Assembly (NCBI GenBank): GCA_008933735.1
Contig: WBUL01000002.1
Span: forward strand, 1-64,000
Direction of reading: 5' to 3'
DNA length: 64,000 bases
Origin: Anaerolineae bacterium
GTDB lineage: Bacteria; Chloroflexota; Anaerolineae; Aggregatilineales; J027
Numbering within the stretch: position 1 is the stretch's first letter; each line of letters starts with the position of its first letter. Positions 43,601-51,486 of this stretch are shown here, in pieces. Below the pieces are notes generated by a model that worked only from the letters and a program-made list of their open reading frames with translations, was not told the DNA's origin and did not search any database. The position numbers were made by a program, and so were the translations under genes.

Positions 43601-45918
43601 AGCCCCCCATTCAGGGTGTCGTTCCCGGCACCACCGTCAAGACGATCATCACCGCCATTGCCGTTTAACTGGTCGTTGCCATCACCGCCACGAATGGTGT
43701 CGTTGTTGGCACCACCACTCAGGATATTGTTGTTCGGATTGCCGTAAATATCCATATTGCTGGTAGCACATTCCGGGTTGGCCGTGTAGTTATTGCCTGT
43801 GACCGTTTCATTCGGTACCCCTGCCGGGTCAGGCAGACCTCCTGCTACATCAACAACATGGGTCGGCACGCCGCAGCCGACAGGGAGCGGATCGCAGACA
43901 TCGCCAATGCCGTCGCCATCGGAGTCATCCTGAGTCGGGTTAGGCGTGGTCGGGCAGTTATCCGTCGCGTCAGGGACAGTATCCCCGTCGGAGTCGAGGT
44001 CGCAGGCATCTCCCTGTCCATCGCCGTCGGTGTCAACCTGCCCCACATTAGAGACAAAAGGACAATTATCGGCCCCGTCCGGGACAGTGTCATTATCATC
44101 GTCGGGATCGCAAGCATCCCCTATGCCGTCACCATCCGAGTCGGTTTGGTTGCCGACACCCGGTATGCCTCCTTCCAAAAGACCATTCGGTACGAGAGGA
44201 CAGTTGTCCGTTGCATCGGGCACACCATCCGCATCGGTATCAGCGGCAGGACAGCCATTCGGAGCAACACCTGGTACCAATGGGCAGGCATCCCCAATAT
44301 CGGGGAAGGTGTCGTTATCATCATCCGGGTCACAGACATCACCCAGCGCATCAACATCGTTATTTTCCTGGAGCGGGTTGGGGACTGAAGGACAGTTATC
44401 GATGGCGTTGGGTATCCCATCACCATCCGTGTCGGCCCCGGCTGGCCCATCGACCCCATCGCAGTTCTGGTCAACCCCATCCACTGTCAGGTCGGGTGCT
44501 CCAGGATTGATCGCCGGATTAGCGTCATTGCAGTCCGCAGGGGGTGGGAACCCGTCGCCGTCCGCGTCTACAGGCGGCGGCCCATCAATCCCATCGCAGT
44601 TCTGGTCGATCCCATCCACTGTCAGGTCGGCCGCACCAGGGTTGATCGCCGGATTCGTATCATCGCAGTCCGCAGGAACTGGGAACCCGTCGCCATCCGC
44701 ATCCACTGGCGGCCCATCGACCCCATCGCAGTTCTGATCGATCCCATCCACTGTCAGGTCAGCAGCACCGGGATTGATCGCCGGATTCGTGTCATCACAG
44801 TCCGCAGGAGGTGAGAACCCATCGCCATCCGCATCTACAGGCGGATGGCCATCAACCCCATCGCAGTTCTGGTCGATCCCATCCACCGTCAGGTCGGCAG
44901 CACCAGGATTAATTGCCGGGTTCGTGTCATCACAGTCCGCAGGGGGTGCAAAGCCATCCCCGTCCGCGTCTACAGGCGGCGGCCCATCGACCCCATCGCA
45001 GTTCTGGTCAACTCCATCCACTGTCAGGTCGGCAGCACCAGGATTGATCGCCGGATTAGCGTCATTGCAGTCTGCTGGAGGCGCAAAGCCATCCCCGTCC
45101 GCATCGACTGGCAATGGGCCACCACCTCCTCCCGATCCTGAAGCACCCGCTGCTCCGCCACCTGGTCCGCCTGGCCCACCCTGCGCCTGACCAACCGCAT
45201 CACACGAGGTGAGCAAATCAGCCAGTGAGTTTGAACCGCAAACCAGCGGCGTACCATTCGCGTCAACAACCGCCTGAACCCAGTTATTGTTGCCACTGCG
45301 GCAGATCGGGCGGCCATTGGCATCGGAGAACACAACAACAAGGTTATAAATCTGTACCTCACCGGGGTTAATGACCGGGGCAACGAGGAATGGATTGAAC
45401 GCGCCCTGCCCATTACCAGGGATCGTAGCCTGCTGCCCTGGGACACGAACAAGGTTGCCCTTCCAGCCAAACAGAATATTCGCGGTATTCCTGATGAGTT
45501 GGAAGATCGGCAGGCGTCCCCCGCCCTGCGCCAGATCATAAACAAAGAGGTCTCGCCGTGCCGCATTAGGTGGCTCAGATGTCCAGCTATACCCAACATT
45601 CCGGGTAAAAACCTGGTACTTCAGCCCTAAAGGAGGCGAGGTAAACGTGAGATTTTCGCAGAGGGGAAGTTGCAACACGGTTTGCAGCGTGGGAGGTGTT
45701 CGCACACTGCCTCCGCCAGAACGTGAAGAGGAAGTGCTGGTACTACTTCCCTCTCCCTCATCATCTCCCTCCTCCTGATTAGAGTCGGTTTCTCCATTTT
45801 CGTCCCCGTCTCCGCCAGAAGGATCCTGAGCTGTGACAATAAAGAGGTTCGTTGATAATAGGCTCAGGATAAGCAGAACTATTAGGGTAAGTCTGATCTG
45901 AAAAATGTATTTGGACAT
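37621..45918 (-). CDS. Giant secreted calcium-binding repeat protein (MopE, TSP3 and RTX-type repeats)
   Basis: A 2765-residue protein; ATG 45918 follows a GGGGGA sequence and gives a signal peptide (YIFQIRLTLIVLLILSLLST, cut near VTAQ). In order after the leader: an Asp/Glu-rich linker; a globular domain to about residue 265; five 45-residue MopE-like repeats (DADGDGF...DCND...DGVDQNCDG); thrombospondin-type-3 repeats (DTDGDGIPNAIDNCP type); RTX-like GGNDTIRGGAGND repeats in two blocks; between them about 16 repeats of 70-80 residues; and finally 19 repeats centred on IYGGNNN. All repeat classes are Asp/Asn/Gly-rich and probably bind calcium. It is presumably a cell-surface or released filament or adhesin. 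No sortase or autotransporter motif was seen. Confidence 0.9.
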   Translation of the reverse strand: MSKYIFQIRLTLIVLLILSLLSTNLFIVTAQDPSGGDGDENGETDSNQEEGDDEGEGSSTSTSSSRSGGGSVRTPPTLQTVLQLPLCENLTFTSPPLGLKYQVFTRNVGYSWTSEPPNAARRDLFVYDLAQGGGRLPIFQLIRNTANILFGWKGNLVRVPGQQATIPGNGQGAFNPFLVAPVINPGEVQIYNLVVVFSDANGRPICRSGNNNWVQAVVDANGTPLVCGSNSLADLLTSCDAVGQAQGGPGGPGGGAAGASGSGGGGGPLPVDADGDGFAPPADCNDANPAINPGAADLTVDGVDQNCDGVDGPPPVDADGDGFAPPADCDDTNPAINPGAADLTVDGIDQNCDGVDGHPPVDADGDGFSPPADCDDTNPAINPGAADLTVDGIDQNCDGVDGPPVDADGDGFPVPADCDDTNPAINPGAADLTVDGIDQNCDGIDGPPPVDADGDGFPPPADCNDANPAINPGAPDLTVDGVDQNCDGVDGPAGADTDGDGIPNAIDNCPSVPNPLQENNDVDALGDVCDPDDDNDTFPDIGDACPLVPGVAPNGCPAADTDADGVPDATDNCPLVPNGLLEGGIPGVGNQTDSDGDGIGDACDPDDDNDTVPDGADNCPFVSNVGQVDTDGDGQGDACDLDSDGDTVPDATDNCPTTPNPTQDDSDGDGIGDVCDPLPVGCGVPTHVVDVAGGLPDPAGVPNETVTGNNYTANPECATSNMDIYGNPNNNILSGGANNDTIRGGDGNDQLNGNGGDDRLDGGAGNDTLNGGLGTDTAVVQLITPTENVTINMDLSGNGTVVGDPAGVGSDSLTSIERIESTGTAGDNVFNVTNPLVDVIDGAGGNNTLNVTLFGNTGGTVDFTLSGGAGSATDVVGNLVGTDTFLNINVLNITGTSSADVIQVTDVGNNNINAGGGIDTYAVVTGNNADTTVNMTSGSGTVTGLDVGTDTLTSVENVSTGAGNDTFNISDANNNIFDGGGNSNDVYNGTMIGTSGAVTINRTSPTAATVSGAGIGTDTLNNIEAINIIGSAGDDTFNVNDTSSNTLTGGGGNDSYTIAPIAADLTVDQITPPPAEVVTITGPGFATDTLNNINNITTSNGNDTFIFDTIIAANRILDAAGNGATGDLFNYDGANGVTLDIVDGDGTVTDNVTANVNTLANFEHFTTSGGNDTFIIDDPTNNTLTANGGIDTYDASSFSTGAADNITINITGGTGTATGTTVGTDTLSGFETFITGAGVDLFRLDAVSGGGSYQAGANTDTYQFLGGTNIAITHTTTSATNSNGTISDGVNTDTFNDIENFTTNTGNDSFDTTDTFGVANSFNAGAGTDTYTINAASGAANVTVNLDNGTGTATGTNIGTDSLTSVENITTAGGNDTITLLTSTAGFSYGTINSGAGDDNIQITDSGDNVIDGGAGTNLLHIFVDSTAATNNVVLVMAGTNGTASGDGVAVTNDTLTNINRVDITGTAGNEVFNITDANSQTITGLGGTDTYIATGATNAITVTLDTNNDGTIVGADTGNDTVDSIENVTTGTGNDTFNLGDAQGRILDAGDAPGDSDTYVYTGTTDSVTVTMIDGDGTVQVGAGTDTIAGFENFTTAAGNDTFNIQDAANNVVNADGGTDIANITMAAPDNVEVSRAGANVTVDDVTGTSTGTDTLNNVEQVNIIGTTGNDNIFVNDTSANTITGGTGTDGYYAAATAGTSPLGGAYDTPYNLSVVLNATNNGTVSEIGGPVNFATDTLNSVENVTTGSGNDTFSAASIDNRTFNADGTGVNADIDSYTYTGAANTTVTGSGSSLTIQDNATTNTDNLENFENITTSTGDDTFNMSDSNNRNLDAGANTAVGDSYLYSGPNATFTIGTTVTVDDGSANPDSLTNFENFGTGTGNLNSIFDIYLDQISDYYVIDARGSSTSATFRFFNSTFDNPLAAIHGIEVLVDETANTTLDFSSATIPHNVNVDLNNTTDQQAIFGALSNFRLKLTAGFNVANVVGTQQSDTIYGNALANNIDGSGGNDTIRGGAGNDTLAGGAGIDTIDESTATAGVNIDLTTNTASGASIGNDTLSGFENIEGSNFDDTLVGSADANTINGNGGADTIEGRAGNDNLTGGAGNDTIYGGAGNDTIDGQEGVDLIFGGTRDEGVADGNDTITDSGTSGGDIIYGGNQNLTSSGNDGDDNISFTNGVASRTVYGGNQNAGAVTGADGSDTISDGSSAADVIYGGNQNVGGTGNDAGDSIIISSASGNGNTVYGDNNNVAGGNGDGTAADNIVVSQSNNNTIYGGNNNLGGSNNTDTGDQIIVDNANNNTVYAGNYNASGTGNDDGNDNVTVSNSSQNNTVYAGNNNIGGAGNDGSDTVLNAGAGNNTIYGGNANASGAICNGATCNDAADNITDVSGANDVLYGGNNNTSGIGNDVGSDQIEIVGDNNTGVYGGNLNTGGGTGTDGGDQFNVISANNNVYGGNLNNSGACTGAACDDGADTLGVLGNNNTIAGGNNNQLGNGNDAGDQVTLNSGGNTLFGGNVNSPNGTGNDGSDVINNTIVGTSGNTIYGGNSNNNAACGIGLTCDDAGDTITDTNPNADTIFGGNNNLAGTGNDTGGDTINLNLDGTAGNTIYGGNNNTGGLGLDGGNDTITDNNSVGDTIFGGNNNQSGGCTAGNCSDTGSDTITLNQNPNGNGGNLVFGGNDNVTGTGNDTGNDVINDLTQQIDEIYTGNDNSGPGTGNDTGNNQLDTTDGANDTYCLGHRGTDGTNSGTNTANVDPGDTEAAQCADS
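37750..39480 (-). repeat. Nineteen YGGNxN repeats (C-terminal domain of giant protein)
   Basis: The last 580 or so residues contain 19 units of roughly 25-38 residues, each with a core such as TIYGGNNN, TVYAGNYN or TIFGGNNN, followed by a GTGNDxGxD-like stretch. They resemble RTX nonapeptides but have a longer, Asn-rich unit. Some units carry a paired-Cys insertion (CTAGNCSD, CTGAACDD, CNGATCND). The regular phase suggests a parallel beta-roll or beta-helix. Confidence 0.75.
39930..43590 (-). repeat. About 16 imperfect 70-80-residue repeats in the giant protein
   Basis: Each unit has the pattern GTDTLxxVENxxTGxGNDTF, followed by an NN..GGGGxD segment and a beta-rich stretch ending in G(T/S)xTG. 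Units differ enough that they cannot be recent duplications. They lie between the two classical RTX blocks (about 43590-43755 and 39510-39920). Confidence 0.7.
44446..45113 (-). repeat. Five tandem MopE-type repeats
   Basis: Five nearly identical units of about 135 bases encode DADGDGFxPPADCxDxNPAI then NPGAADLTVDGVDQNCDG. Each has two Cys and many Asp, as in the MopE/PutMet repeat family. DNA identity between units is high, so this part may vary in copy number between strains. Confidence 0.85.
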
Positions 45919-46065
45919 GCGTTGTCCCCCGCTAATCGAAATTAGCAAAATTGCCTACCTTATTGTACGCAATATAAAAGCATTTGGGAAAAATTGTCTT
46001 ATATTTATAACAAATTCTATCCTTAAGCCTATTTTTAACTAACACTCCGGTCTGCAACACATAAC

Positions 46066-47814
46066 TCAAAACTCGTTACACAGGCGAAAGAAGGTCTCAT
46101 AAAGCGGATTTCTTGGCGATCCACTCGCATCCACCAGTCCGTCTGTCCAGGGTGACCACATGAATACCTGAATAAAATTAGGATAGTAGGCCCGGATGTA
46201 AGTCACCAGGTTTTCTAAATCCTCTGTCACTGAATCAAGATCATCCACCTCTTGCGGCGCTGCATTGGTCAACCAGATGGGAAAACCGGGCACAAAACTG
46301 GCGTATCGGTTAACCAACGGCTTGAGATTTTCCGGTTCGGTAAACGTCTCGCTGCCAATTTCGAGCGAGACGACATCCACAGGCAGAAGATCATTTAACT
46401 GCCTGAGTACCTGATTCAGATAGTTGTCTGTGTAAATTGACCCCATGATAATCAAGGGGGTGGGAGCATAGGAACGGATCACCTGAGAAGTGATATTAAG
46501 CAGACGTGCATAGACTTCGGCGGGCAAAGTTTCTTCCGGATCATCCCAGATCTGGTATCCGCCTACCCTATTGCCGTACTGCTGCGCCATAAGCTCCACG
46601 GTTGAAAGAAATTCACGAATGTATTCTTCCCAATCGTCGTCAGGCACATTCAGCATCCGTTCATCGAGCACAAGAACTACCTGAATATTCAGACTTGCGA
46701 ATTCGTCCAGCGTTTGGTCGTAAAAGTCAATCGCCTCCTGCCGAGAAGCAAAGTCCTCAGAGCTCATTACGACCGGAATCCGCACATACTGAATCGCCGT
46801 CACATTGCGCCGGAAGTTTGTCCAGTTTGCATCTGCTACTGGATTTACATTGATACCGCAGCTTAGCTCCACTGTGCCTGCATCCACGAGGCCGGACGTG
46901 TTCAAGTCCGCAGGAATTTCCTCTGATTGCCGGAGAAGGCTGGCACTCACCCAACCCACAACTGCGTTCGCGCCATAGGTGACGACCTGATACCATCTGC
47001 CATCAACGCTGCGCCCAACCACTGTCACTGGATCATCATTTTGCAGTGCGGTGATGATTTCAAATTCTGTACCGGGACCGGTTCGCAAACTCACTCGATC
47101 AAACTGCTGGCTAAAAATCCAGGCATTCGCAAACGGGGGCAGGGTGGGAGACGGGGTAAAAGTAAGCGTTGCGGTTGGGGTCGCAGACGGTGTCTGGGTA
47201 AAAGTCGATGTAGGGGTATAGGTCAGGGTCGGCGTATCCGTCGGGGTAGGGGTATCACTCGAAGTCGGCGAAGCGGTCGGCGAAACCACCTCAGCAATTT
47301 CCATCTGGGGGACATCTGCTTCAGGGACAAGTGCTACCGCCTCGCCATCAACCCACCCGGTCTCCCCATTGCCGAATTCAACCAGAAACCATATCTCTCC
47401 ATCATAATTTTCAACCGCTGAACGGGCCATAAAAAGCTCACCAGCATCCATGCGGAAAAGCACTTCAAAATCATCGTCAGGGCCACTCCGGACGGAGATC
47501 GTCCCTCTACCGGCCAGCGTACTGATCGCTATCGTAGCAGTTGGGCTTAGTGTTTCGGTCGGGGTCAGTGTTTCGGTCGGCACCACGGTGTCTGTGCTAG
47601 TAGGGGTCGGTGAGGAGGTTCGGGTAAAAGTAGGCGTAAGCGTGGGTGTCATCGTATCAGTTGCAGTGGGTGTATTGCTGGGTGTGGGGGTATAGGAGGG
47701 TGTCCAGGTAAGCAACACAACTTCCGTAGGAATTACAACATCTTCTTGTTTACAGGCATTTAGAATCATCATGACAAAAAAGATGAGAAGGATTTGTGAC
47801 AATCGATTACGCAT
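46066..47814 (-). CDS. SH3b-domain lipoprotein with degenerate glycoside-hydrolase-like domain
   Basis: A 582-residue lipoprotein. ATG 47814 gives RNRLSQILLIFFVMMILNAC, a signal peptide with a lipobox cysteine. Two Pro/Thr-rich linkers flank the first of two bacterial SH3 domains (GTISVRSGPDDDFEVLFRMD; RVSLRTGPGTEFEIITALQN), which usually bind cell-wall or surface ligands. The C-terminal 280 residues resemble a TIM-barrel glycosidase (AIQYVRIPV, NIQVVLVLDE, VGGYQIWDDPEE), but the NEP motif expected after the fourth strand reads DDP, so catalysis is doubtful. It lies 147 bases upstream of the giant protein gene on the same strand and may share its surface role. Confidence 0.82.
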   Translation of the reverse strand: MRNRLSQILLIFFVMMILNACKQEDVVIPTEVVLLTWTPSYTPTPSNTPTATDTMTPTLTPTFTRTSSPTPTSTDTVVPTETLTPTETLSPTATIAISTLAGRGTISVRSGPDDDFEVLFRMDAGELFMARSAVENYDGEIWFLVEFGNGETGWVDGEAVALVPEADVPQMEIAEVVSPTASPTSSDTPTPTDTPTLTYTPTSTFTQTPSATPTATLTFTPSPTLPPFANAWIFSQQFDRVSLRTGPGTEFEIITALQNDDPVTVVGRSVDGRWYQVVTYGANAVVGWVSASLLRQSEEIPADLNTSGLVDAGTVELSCGINVNPVADANWTNFRRNVTAIQYVRIPVVMSSEDFASRQEAIDFYDQTLDEFASLNIQVVLVLDERMLNVPDDDWEEYIREFLSTVELMAQQYGNRVGGYQIWDDPEETLPAEVYARLLNITSQVIRSYAPTPLIIMGSIYTDNYLNQVLRQLNDLLPVDVVSLEIGSETFTEPENLKPLVNRYASFVPGFPIWLTNAAPQEVDDLDSVTEDLENLVTYIRAYYPNFIQVFMWSPWTDGLVDASGSPRNPLYETFFRLCNEF

Positions 47815-47932
47815 GGACACAGGTAACCTATCATTTTTCAAAATCTTAGAACATTTCACGGCACTTTTGCCAAAAGTAAAACCCTGTTATAACAGTATCT
47901 GTAGTCTACAGCCAAGAAATGTGGGAGGCAAA

Positions 47933-50107
47933 ATGGATTTACAACCAAGGGTTCTACGACAAAAACGTCCTCCTGTTGAACAACAGTCCAGCAAAAATGC
48001 AATAAGCCCCCGGCTTCGCCCCTATTTATTCCCCATGTTGTTATTTGTGGCTGCGCTGGTCATTTTTGCGAATACAATGAACGCGGAACTATTGGAAAGT
48101 TGGGACGACAATATCTATATCTCCCAGAATCCTCTTGTGATTGATTTCAGTTTTGGCAACCTCATCGACATCTGGACAAAATCGTACAATGGTGAGTATC
48201 TTCCCGTTACACTGACCAACTTCGTCCTGGAACGTCAGCTCTGGGGAACCAACAGCGCCGGATACCATGTGGTAAACGTTATCTTGCACGGTCTGAACGG
48301 CATCCTGGTTTACTGGCTTATCAAAAGGCTGCATGGAAGCACGGTGGTTGCTTCCGGGACCGCGCTCTTGTTTATAGCCCATCCTCTTCAGGTAGAAACA
48401 GTGGCCTGGGTCTCCCAACGCAAAAACCTGCTGAGTTTATGCTTTTTCTTACTAGCGTTCCTGAATCACATGAGAAGCCTGGAGAAAAAGTCAACCCGAG
48501 TCCTTATCATGGCCTGGGTATGTTTTCTATTGTCGATGTTATCCAAACCAGCCGCTGTTTTAACCCCTTTTCTGTTTGTCCTCTATGACATCCTGGAAGA
48601 ACGACCGCGCATCGGGATGCTGGTTTTCCGCAATCTTCCCTACTTCATCATGTCAATGATTGGTGCGGTCATCATGTACCAGGCCGATAAACACTGGGGC
48701 GGTATCCGAAAAGCGCCGGGGGATGGGCTCTGGGAAAATGTTCAGATCATGGCACGGGCATTCTGGGATTATTTCGCCTCAATTTTCGCACCGGTTAATC
48801 TTAATAATCTATACATCTATTCGCTGCCCGACTTACGTGATGGCGACATTGGTATCTGGCTCGGCTTTGGGGTACTGATCCTGCTCGTCGTTCTGGCGGT
48901 GCTGCAACCCTTCGGCAGACCTATCACGGCGTTTTCCATTCTGTGGATTGTGCTGTTTATGCTGCCTGTATCCAACATCATCCCTATCGCGGCTCAGCGT
49001 GCTGACCGCTTCATGTATTTCCCTTTGGTGGCCGTCTTTCTCTTAATCGGGATTCTTTTTGATAAGCTCTGGCAGCGCTTTCAGACGATGGAGATACGTT
49101 ATGTGCTGGTCGCGGTGGCGGGAATCATCCTTGCTGTTCTCGGCACCATCACTCTTCAGCGCAATGCTGTCTGGAAAAACAGTGAGGTGCTCTGGACAGA
49201 TCATCTGGAAGATTACCCAAGCAGTATTACAGGACTCACCAACCTGAGTGTTTACTACTACCGCCAGCAGAATTTCAGCAAAGCCACTGATACGCTGGCG
49301 ACCCTGCTTCGAATCTACCCGAATGATTATCAAGGCAACCAGATGTTTGGGAACATCGCCCTGCTGCAACAGGATTACCCCACTGCGATTGCGCGATATC
49401 AAAGAGCGATTGCAGCCAATCCCACTAATCATGGCTTAGCTGATGACCTGGGTGTTGCGTATCTTCAGATGGGGGTCAGCGCCTTTGACCAGGGTGATTA
49501 TGCTGCAACCCTGGATGCGTATATAAAAGCACTGGAACTCATTCCCAACGAGCCAATCTTGCACAATAATATTGGTTTTACTCTATTTACTATTGGCAGA
49601 TATGACCAAGCCCTGGCAGCATACTATAAAGCCTTGGAGTTAGATCCGTTTTATGCACGCGCCTGGGTCAATCTGGGTGATGTTGCTGTCGTTTTGCAGG
49701 ATTATGCCTTAACACGCGATGCCTATGATAGCGCCCTGCGGTTGAACGCCCAGTTGGATGCTCGTGGATACAGCAATTACTGTCTGGCCTTAGGCGAGCT
49801 GCGGGAAAACCAGGAGGCGGCCATTAATGCCTGCAATCAAGCCCTGGCCTTAGAGCCTGACAACGGGTTGATACTAGGCCGGACAGCACATGTCCTGCTG
49901 CTGTTTGGGCTGCCAGCCGATGCGCTGCCCATTGCCCAGCGTGCCGTTGAAATGGCACCGGGTATGTCCCTTGCTCATCGCACACTCGGCGACGCGCTGG
50001 CAGGAACAGGGCAAATCGACGCTGCCCGTGCTGCTTATGAACAGGCACTTGCCATAGACCCGGAAAATACCCAGGCCCAAGCAGGTTTAGCAAGCCTGGG
50101 TCAGTGA
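47933..50107 (+). CDS. TMTC-like multi-spanning membrane protein with C-terminal TPR repeats
   Basis: A 724-residue protein starting at ATG 47933 (GGGAGGC upstream). The N-terminal half has about ten hydrophobic helices and motifs of the TMTC/O-mannosyltransferase-like family: ESWDDNIYISQNPLV with the Asp-Asp pair in the first luminal loop, and FIAHPLQVETVAWVSQRKNL. The C-terminal half has about seven TPR units (for example FSKATDTLATLLRIYPNDYQ). Such proteins are proposed to transfer mannose from a lipid carrier to proteins; the bacterial role is unproven. It is divergent from the SH3b lipoprotein gene, whose start lies about 118 bases away. Confidence 0.85.
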   Translation: MDLQPRVLRQKRPPVEQQSSKNAISPRLRPYLFPMLLFVAALVIFANTMNAELLESWDDNIYISQNPLVIDFSFGNLIDIWTKSYNGEYLPVTLTNFVLERQLWGTNSAGYHVVNVILHGLNGILVYWLIKRLHGSTVVASGTALLFIAHPLQVETVAWVSQRKNLLSLCFFLLAFLNHMRSLEKKSTRVLIMAWVCFLLSMLSKPAAVLTPFLFVLYDILEERPRIGMLVFRNLPYFIMSMIGAVIMYQADKHWGGIRKAPGDGLWENVQIMARAFWDYFASIFAPVNLNNLYIYSLPDLRDGDIGIWLGFGVLILLVVLAVLQPFGRPITAFSILWIVLFMLPVSNIIPIAAQRADRFMYFPLVAVFLLIGILFDKLWQRFQTMEIRYVLVAVAGIILAVLGTITLQRNAVWKNSEVLWTDHLEDYPSSITGLTNLSVYYYRQQNFSKATDTLATLLRIYPNDYQGNQMFGNIALLQQDYPTAIARYQRAIAANPTNHGLADDLGVAYLQMGVSAFDQGDYAATLDAYIKALELIPNEPILHNNIGFTLFTIGRYDQALAAYYKALELDPFYARAWVNLGDVAVVLQDYALTRDAYDSALRLNAQLDARGYSNYCLALGELRENQEAAINACNQALALEPDNGLILGRTAHVLLLFGLPADALPIAQRAVEMAPGMSLAHRTLGDALAGTGQIDAARAAYEQALAIDPENTQAQAGLASLGQ

Positions 50108-50162
50108 TAAATCGGGGAAAATAGGATATAGTTTCATCCTGAAATACAGGTGGGTTTTATTG

Positions 50163-51434
50163 ATGCGTTCAATAGGAATTATTATTTTCGTGATCCTTGT
50201 TGCGATGCCAACGCTCGCAGTTGTGGGGCAAGAAACACCCCCGGCTTTTTTTGTTACCCTCTGTCCAGATGGACGCCAGATTGTAGGACATCATCTCATC
50301 TTTGAGAATCTGGCGCCTACCGATACCCTCCGCTTCACAGTGGTTGGTAAGGATGGTTTTGATCCGGCTATGGCATTCGTGGATGACCCTAACAACCCTG
50401 AATGCGCCATAAACACCCCGGAAGTCGCAACCACAACCGTCGCTGTCCCCAGTATTGGGCGTGTAGACGCCAACAGCTTTGCAGCACAGCGTTCCATCTC
50501 AGCGGGGGGAGATCGAAAAATCGAAGTCATCGTGGGCGGCTTTGCCGGACTAAGTGGTCAGTATGCCCTTGTTGTCGAAAACTTGGGCATTGATTCGGCT
50601 GGCGAAACGGACACCATGCGCTTGCAAATCCCTTTCTCTGCCTCCCGCGAATGGATTGGGGTCTTTATGATTGGCGCGACAGCGGCCATTGACCCTGTCC
50701 TGGCTGTGTATGCTGGAGAACCGCAGGGGCGCCCCCTCAGCCAATGTGATAATGCGGGAACACAAACCTGTCCGAATACCCCTAACATGAAAGACCGGGG
50801 GGCACTCTTTCCGGATGGCAGTGTTTACGCAGGTGATGATTTTGATGCTGGAATCATGAGCGTCTACAAGGACGCTGAACTCACTTATACATTTAGAGAT
50901 GCTACCAGCACTGCGACTGGTGATTACATCGTGATCATGACCGGGATTGCACCTGGAGCAGTCGCTACCGACGCTTTTATTTGCGATCCGGTCGAAATTG
51001 AACTGCGGGACTCATCCCCGGCGTACAACCCGGCGTACAAACTTGAAAATATCATTGACGGCGACCCTTTGACCTTCTGGGTCACCGGTGCGCCACCTAT
51101 CAATCCTTCAACAGGCTCCCGCGATCAAAATGCGTTTGTGGTGGTGGGTCTGCTGGAAGATCGCCCCATTAGCCAGATTCGCATTAACGGATATGCCCAG
51201 GCAGTGGATGGCACAGAGATTAACTCCCTTAAGCGCTTTGCGGTTCGCTTTCCTGATGCTAACCAGGCGGAGATTGTAACAGCGATTGACTCCGAGCTTT
51301 CCCTTCAGGCCGGGTATCAGAAATTTACATTTCTCCCCACCGTTGTGGACGAATTTGGCCTGATTTTGCTGGACAATTACGGCGGGACTCTGTTCGTGCT
51401 TGTTGACATACAGGTCTGCGCGGCTGTATCCTAG
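50163..51434 (+). CDS. Secreted protein with C-terminal discoidin-like (galactose-binding fold) domain
   Basis: A 423-residue protein starting at ATG 50163 (the TTG at 50160 is in the same frame). The signal peptide is MRSIGIIIFVILVAMPTLAV. The middle part repeats a pattern of beta-rich domains ending in ALVVENLG and DYIVIMTGIAPG. The last 150 residues (PAYKLENIIDGDPLTFWVTG, VVVGLLEDRPISQIRINGYA) resemble F5/8 type C-like carbohydrate-binding domains. The function is otherwise unknown. It follows the TMTC-like gene by 55 bases and could be co-transcribed. Confidence 0.75.
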   Translation: MRSIGIIIFVILVAMPTLAVVGQETPPAFFVTLCPDGRQIVGHHLIFENLAPTDTLRFTVVGKDGFDPAMAFVDDPNNPECAINTPEVATTTVAVPSIGRVDANSFAAQRSISAGGDRKIEVIVGGFAGLSGQYALVVENLGIDSAGETDTMRLQIPFSASREWIGVFMIGATAAIDPVLAVYAGEPQGRPLSQCDNAGTQTCPNTPNMKDRGALFPDGSVYAGDDFDAGIMSVYKDAELTYTFRDATSTATGDYIVIMTGIAPGAVATDAFICDPVEIELRDSSPAYNPAYKLENIIDGDPLTFWVTGAPPINPSTGSRDQNAFVVVGLLEDRPISQIRINGYAQAVDGTEINSLKRFAVRFPDANQAEIVTAIDSELSLQAGYQKFTFLPTVVDEFGLILLDNYGGTLFVLVDIQVCAAVS

Positions 51435-51443
51435 ACTTGTGCC

Positions 51444-51471
51444 AGGGGCAAAGACACCTGCCTTTGCCCCT
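51444..51471. terminator. Hairpin between convergent genes
   Basis: AGGGGCAAAG and CTTTGCCCCT form a perfect 10-bp stem with an 8-base loop, placed between two convergent stop codons (51434 and 51487). Neither strand has a T run after it, so it may act as a bidirectional factor-assisted terminator or RNA-protecting hairpin rather than a standard intrinsic terminator. Confidence 0.55.
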
Positions 51472-51486
51472 CAAGTTGATGACAAA

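Noticed and set aside
37750..45113. CRISPR array or non-coding satellite repeats
   Set aside because: The repeats keep a single open reading frame with amino-acid periodicity, vary at synonymous sites, and have no constant repeat with unique spacers.
37708..45190. Plus-strand frames opposite the giant repeat gene as overlapping genes
   Set aside because: Low-complexity Val/Ser/Pro-rich translations created by the repetitive minus-strand codons; no recognisable domains or starts.
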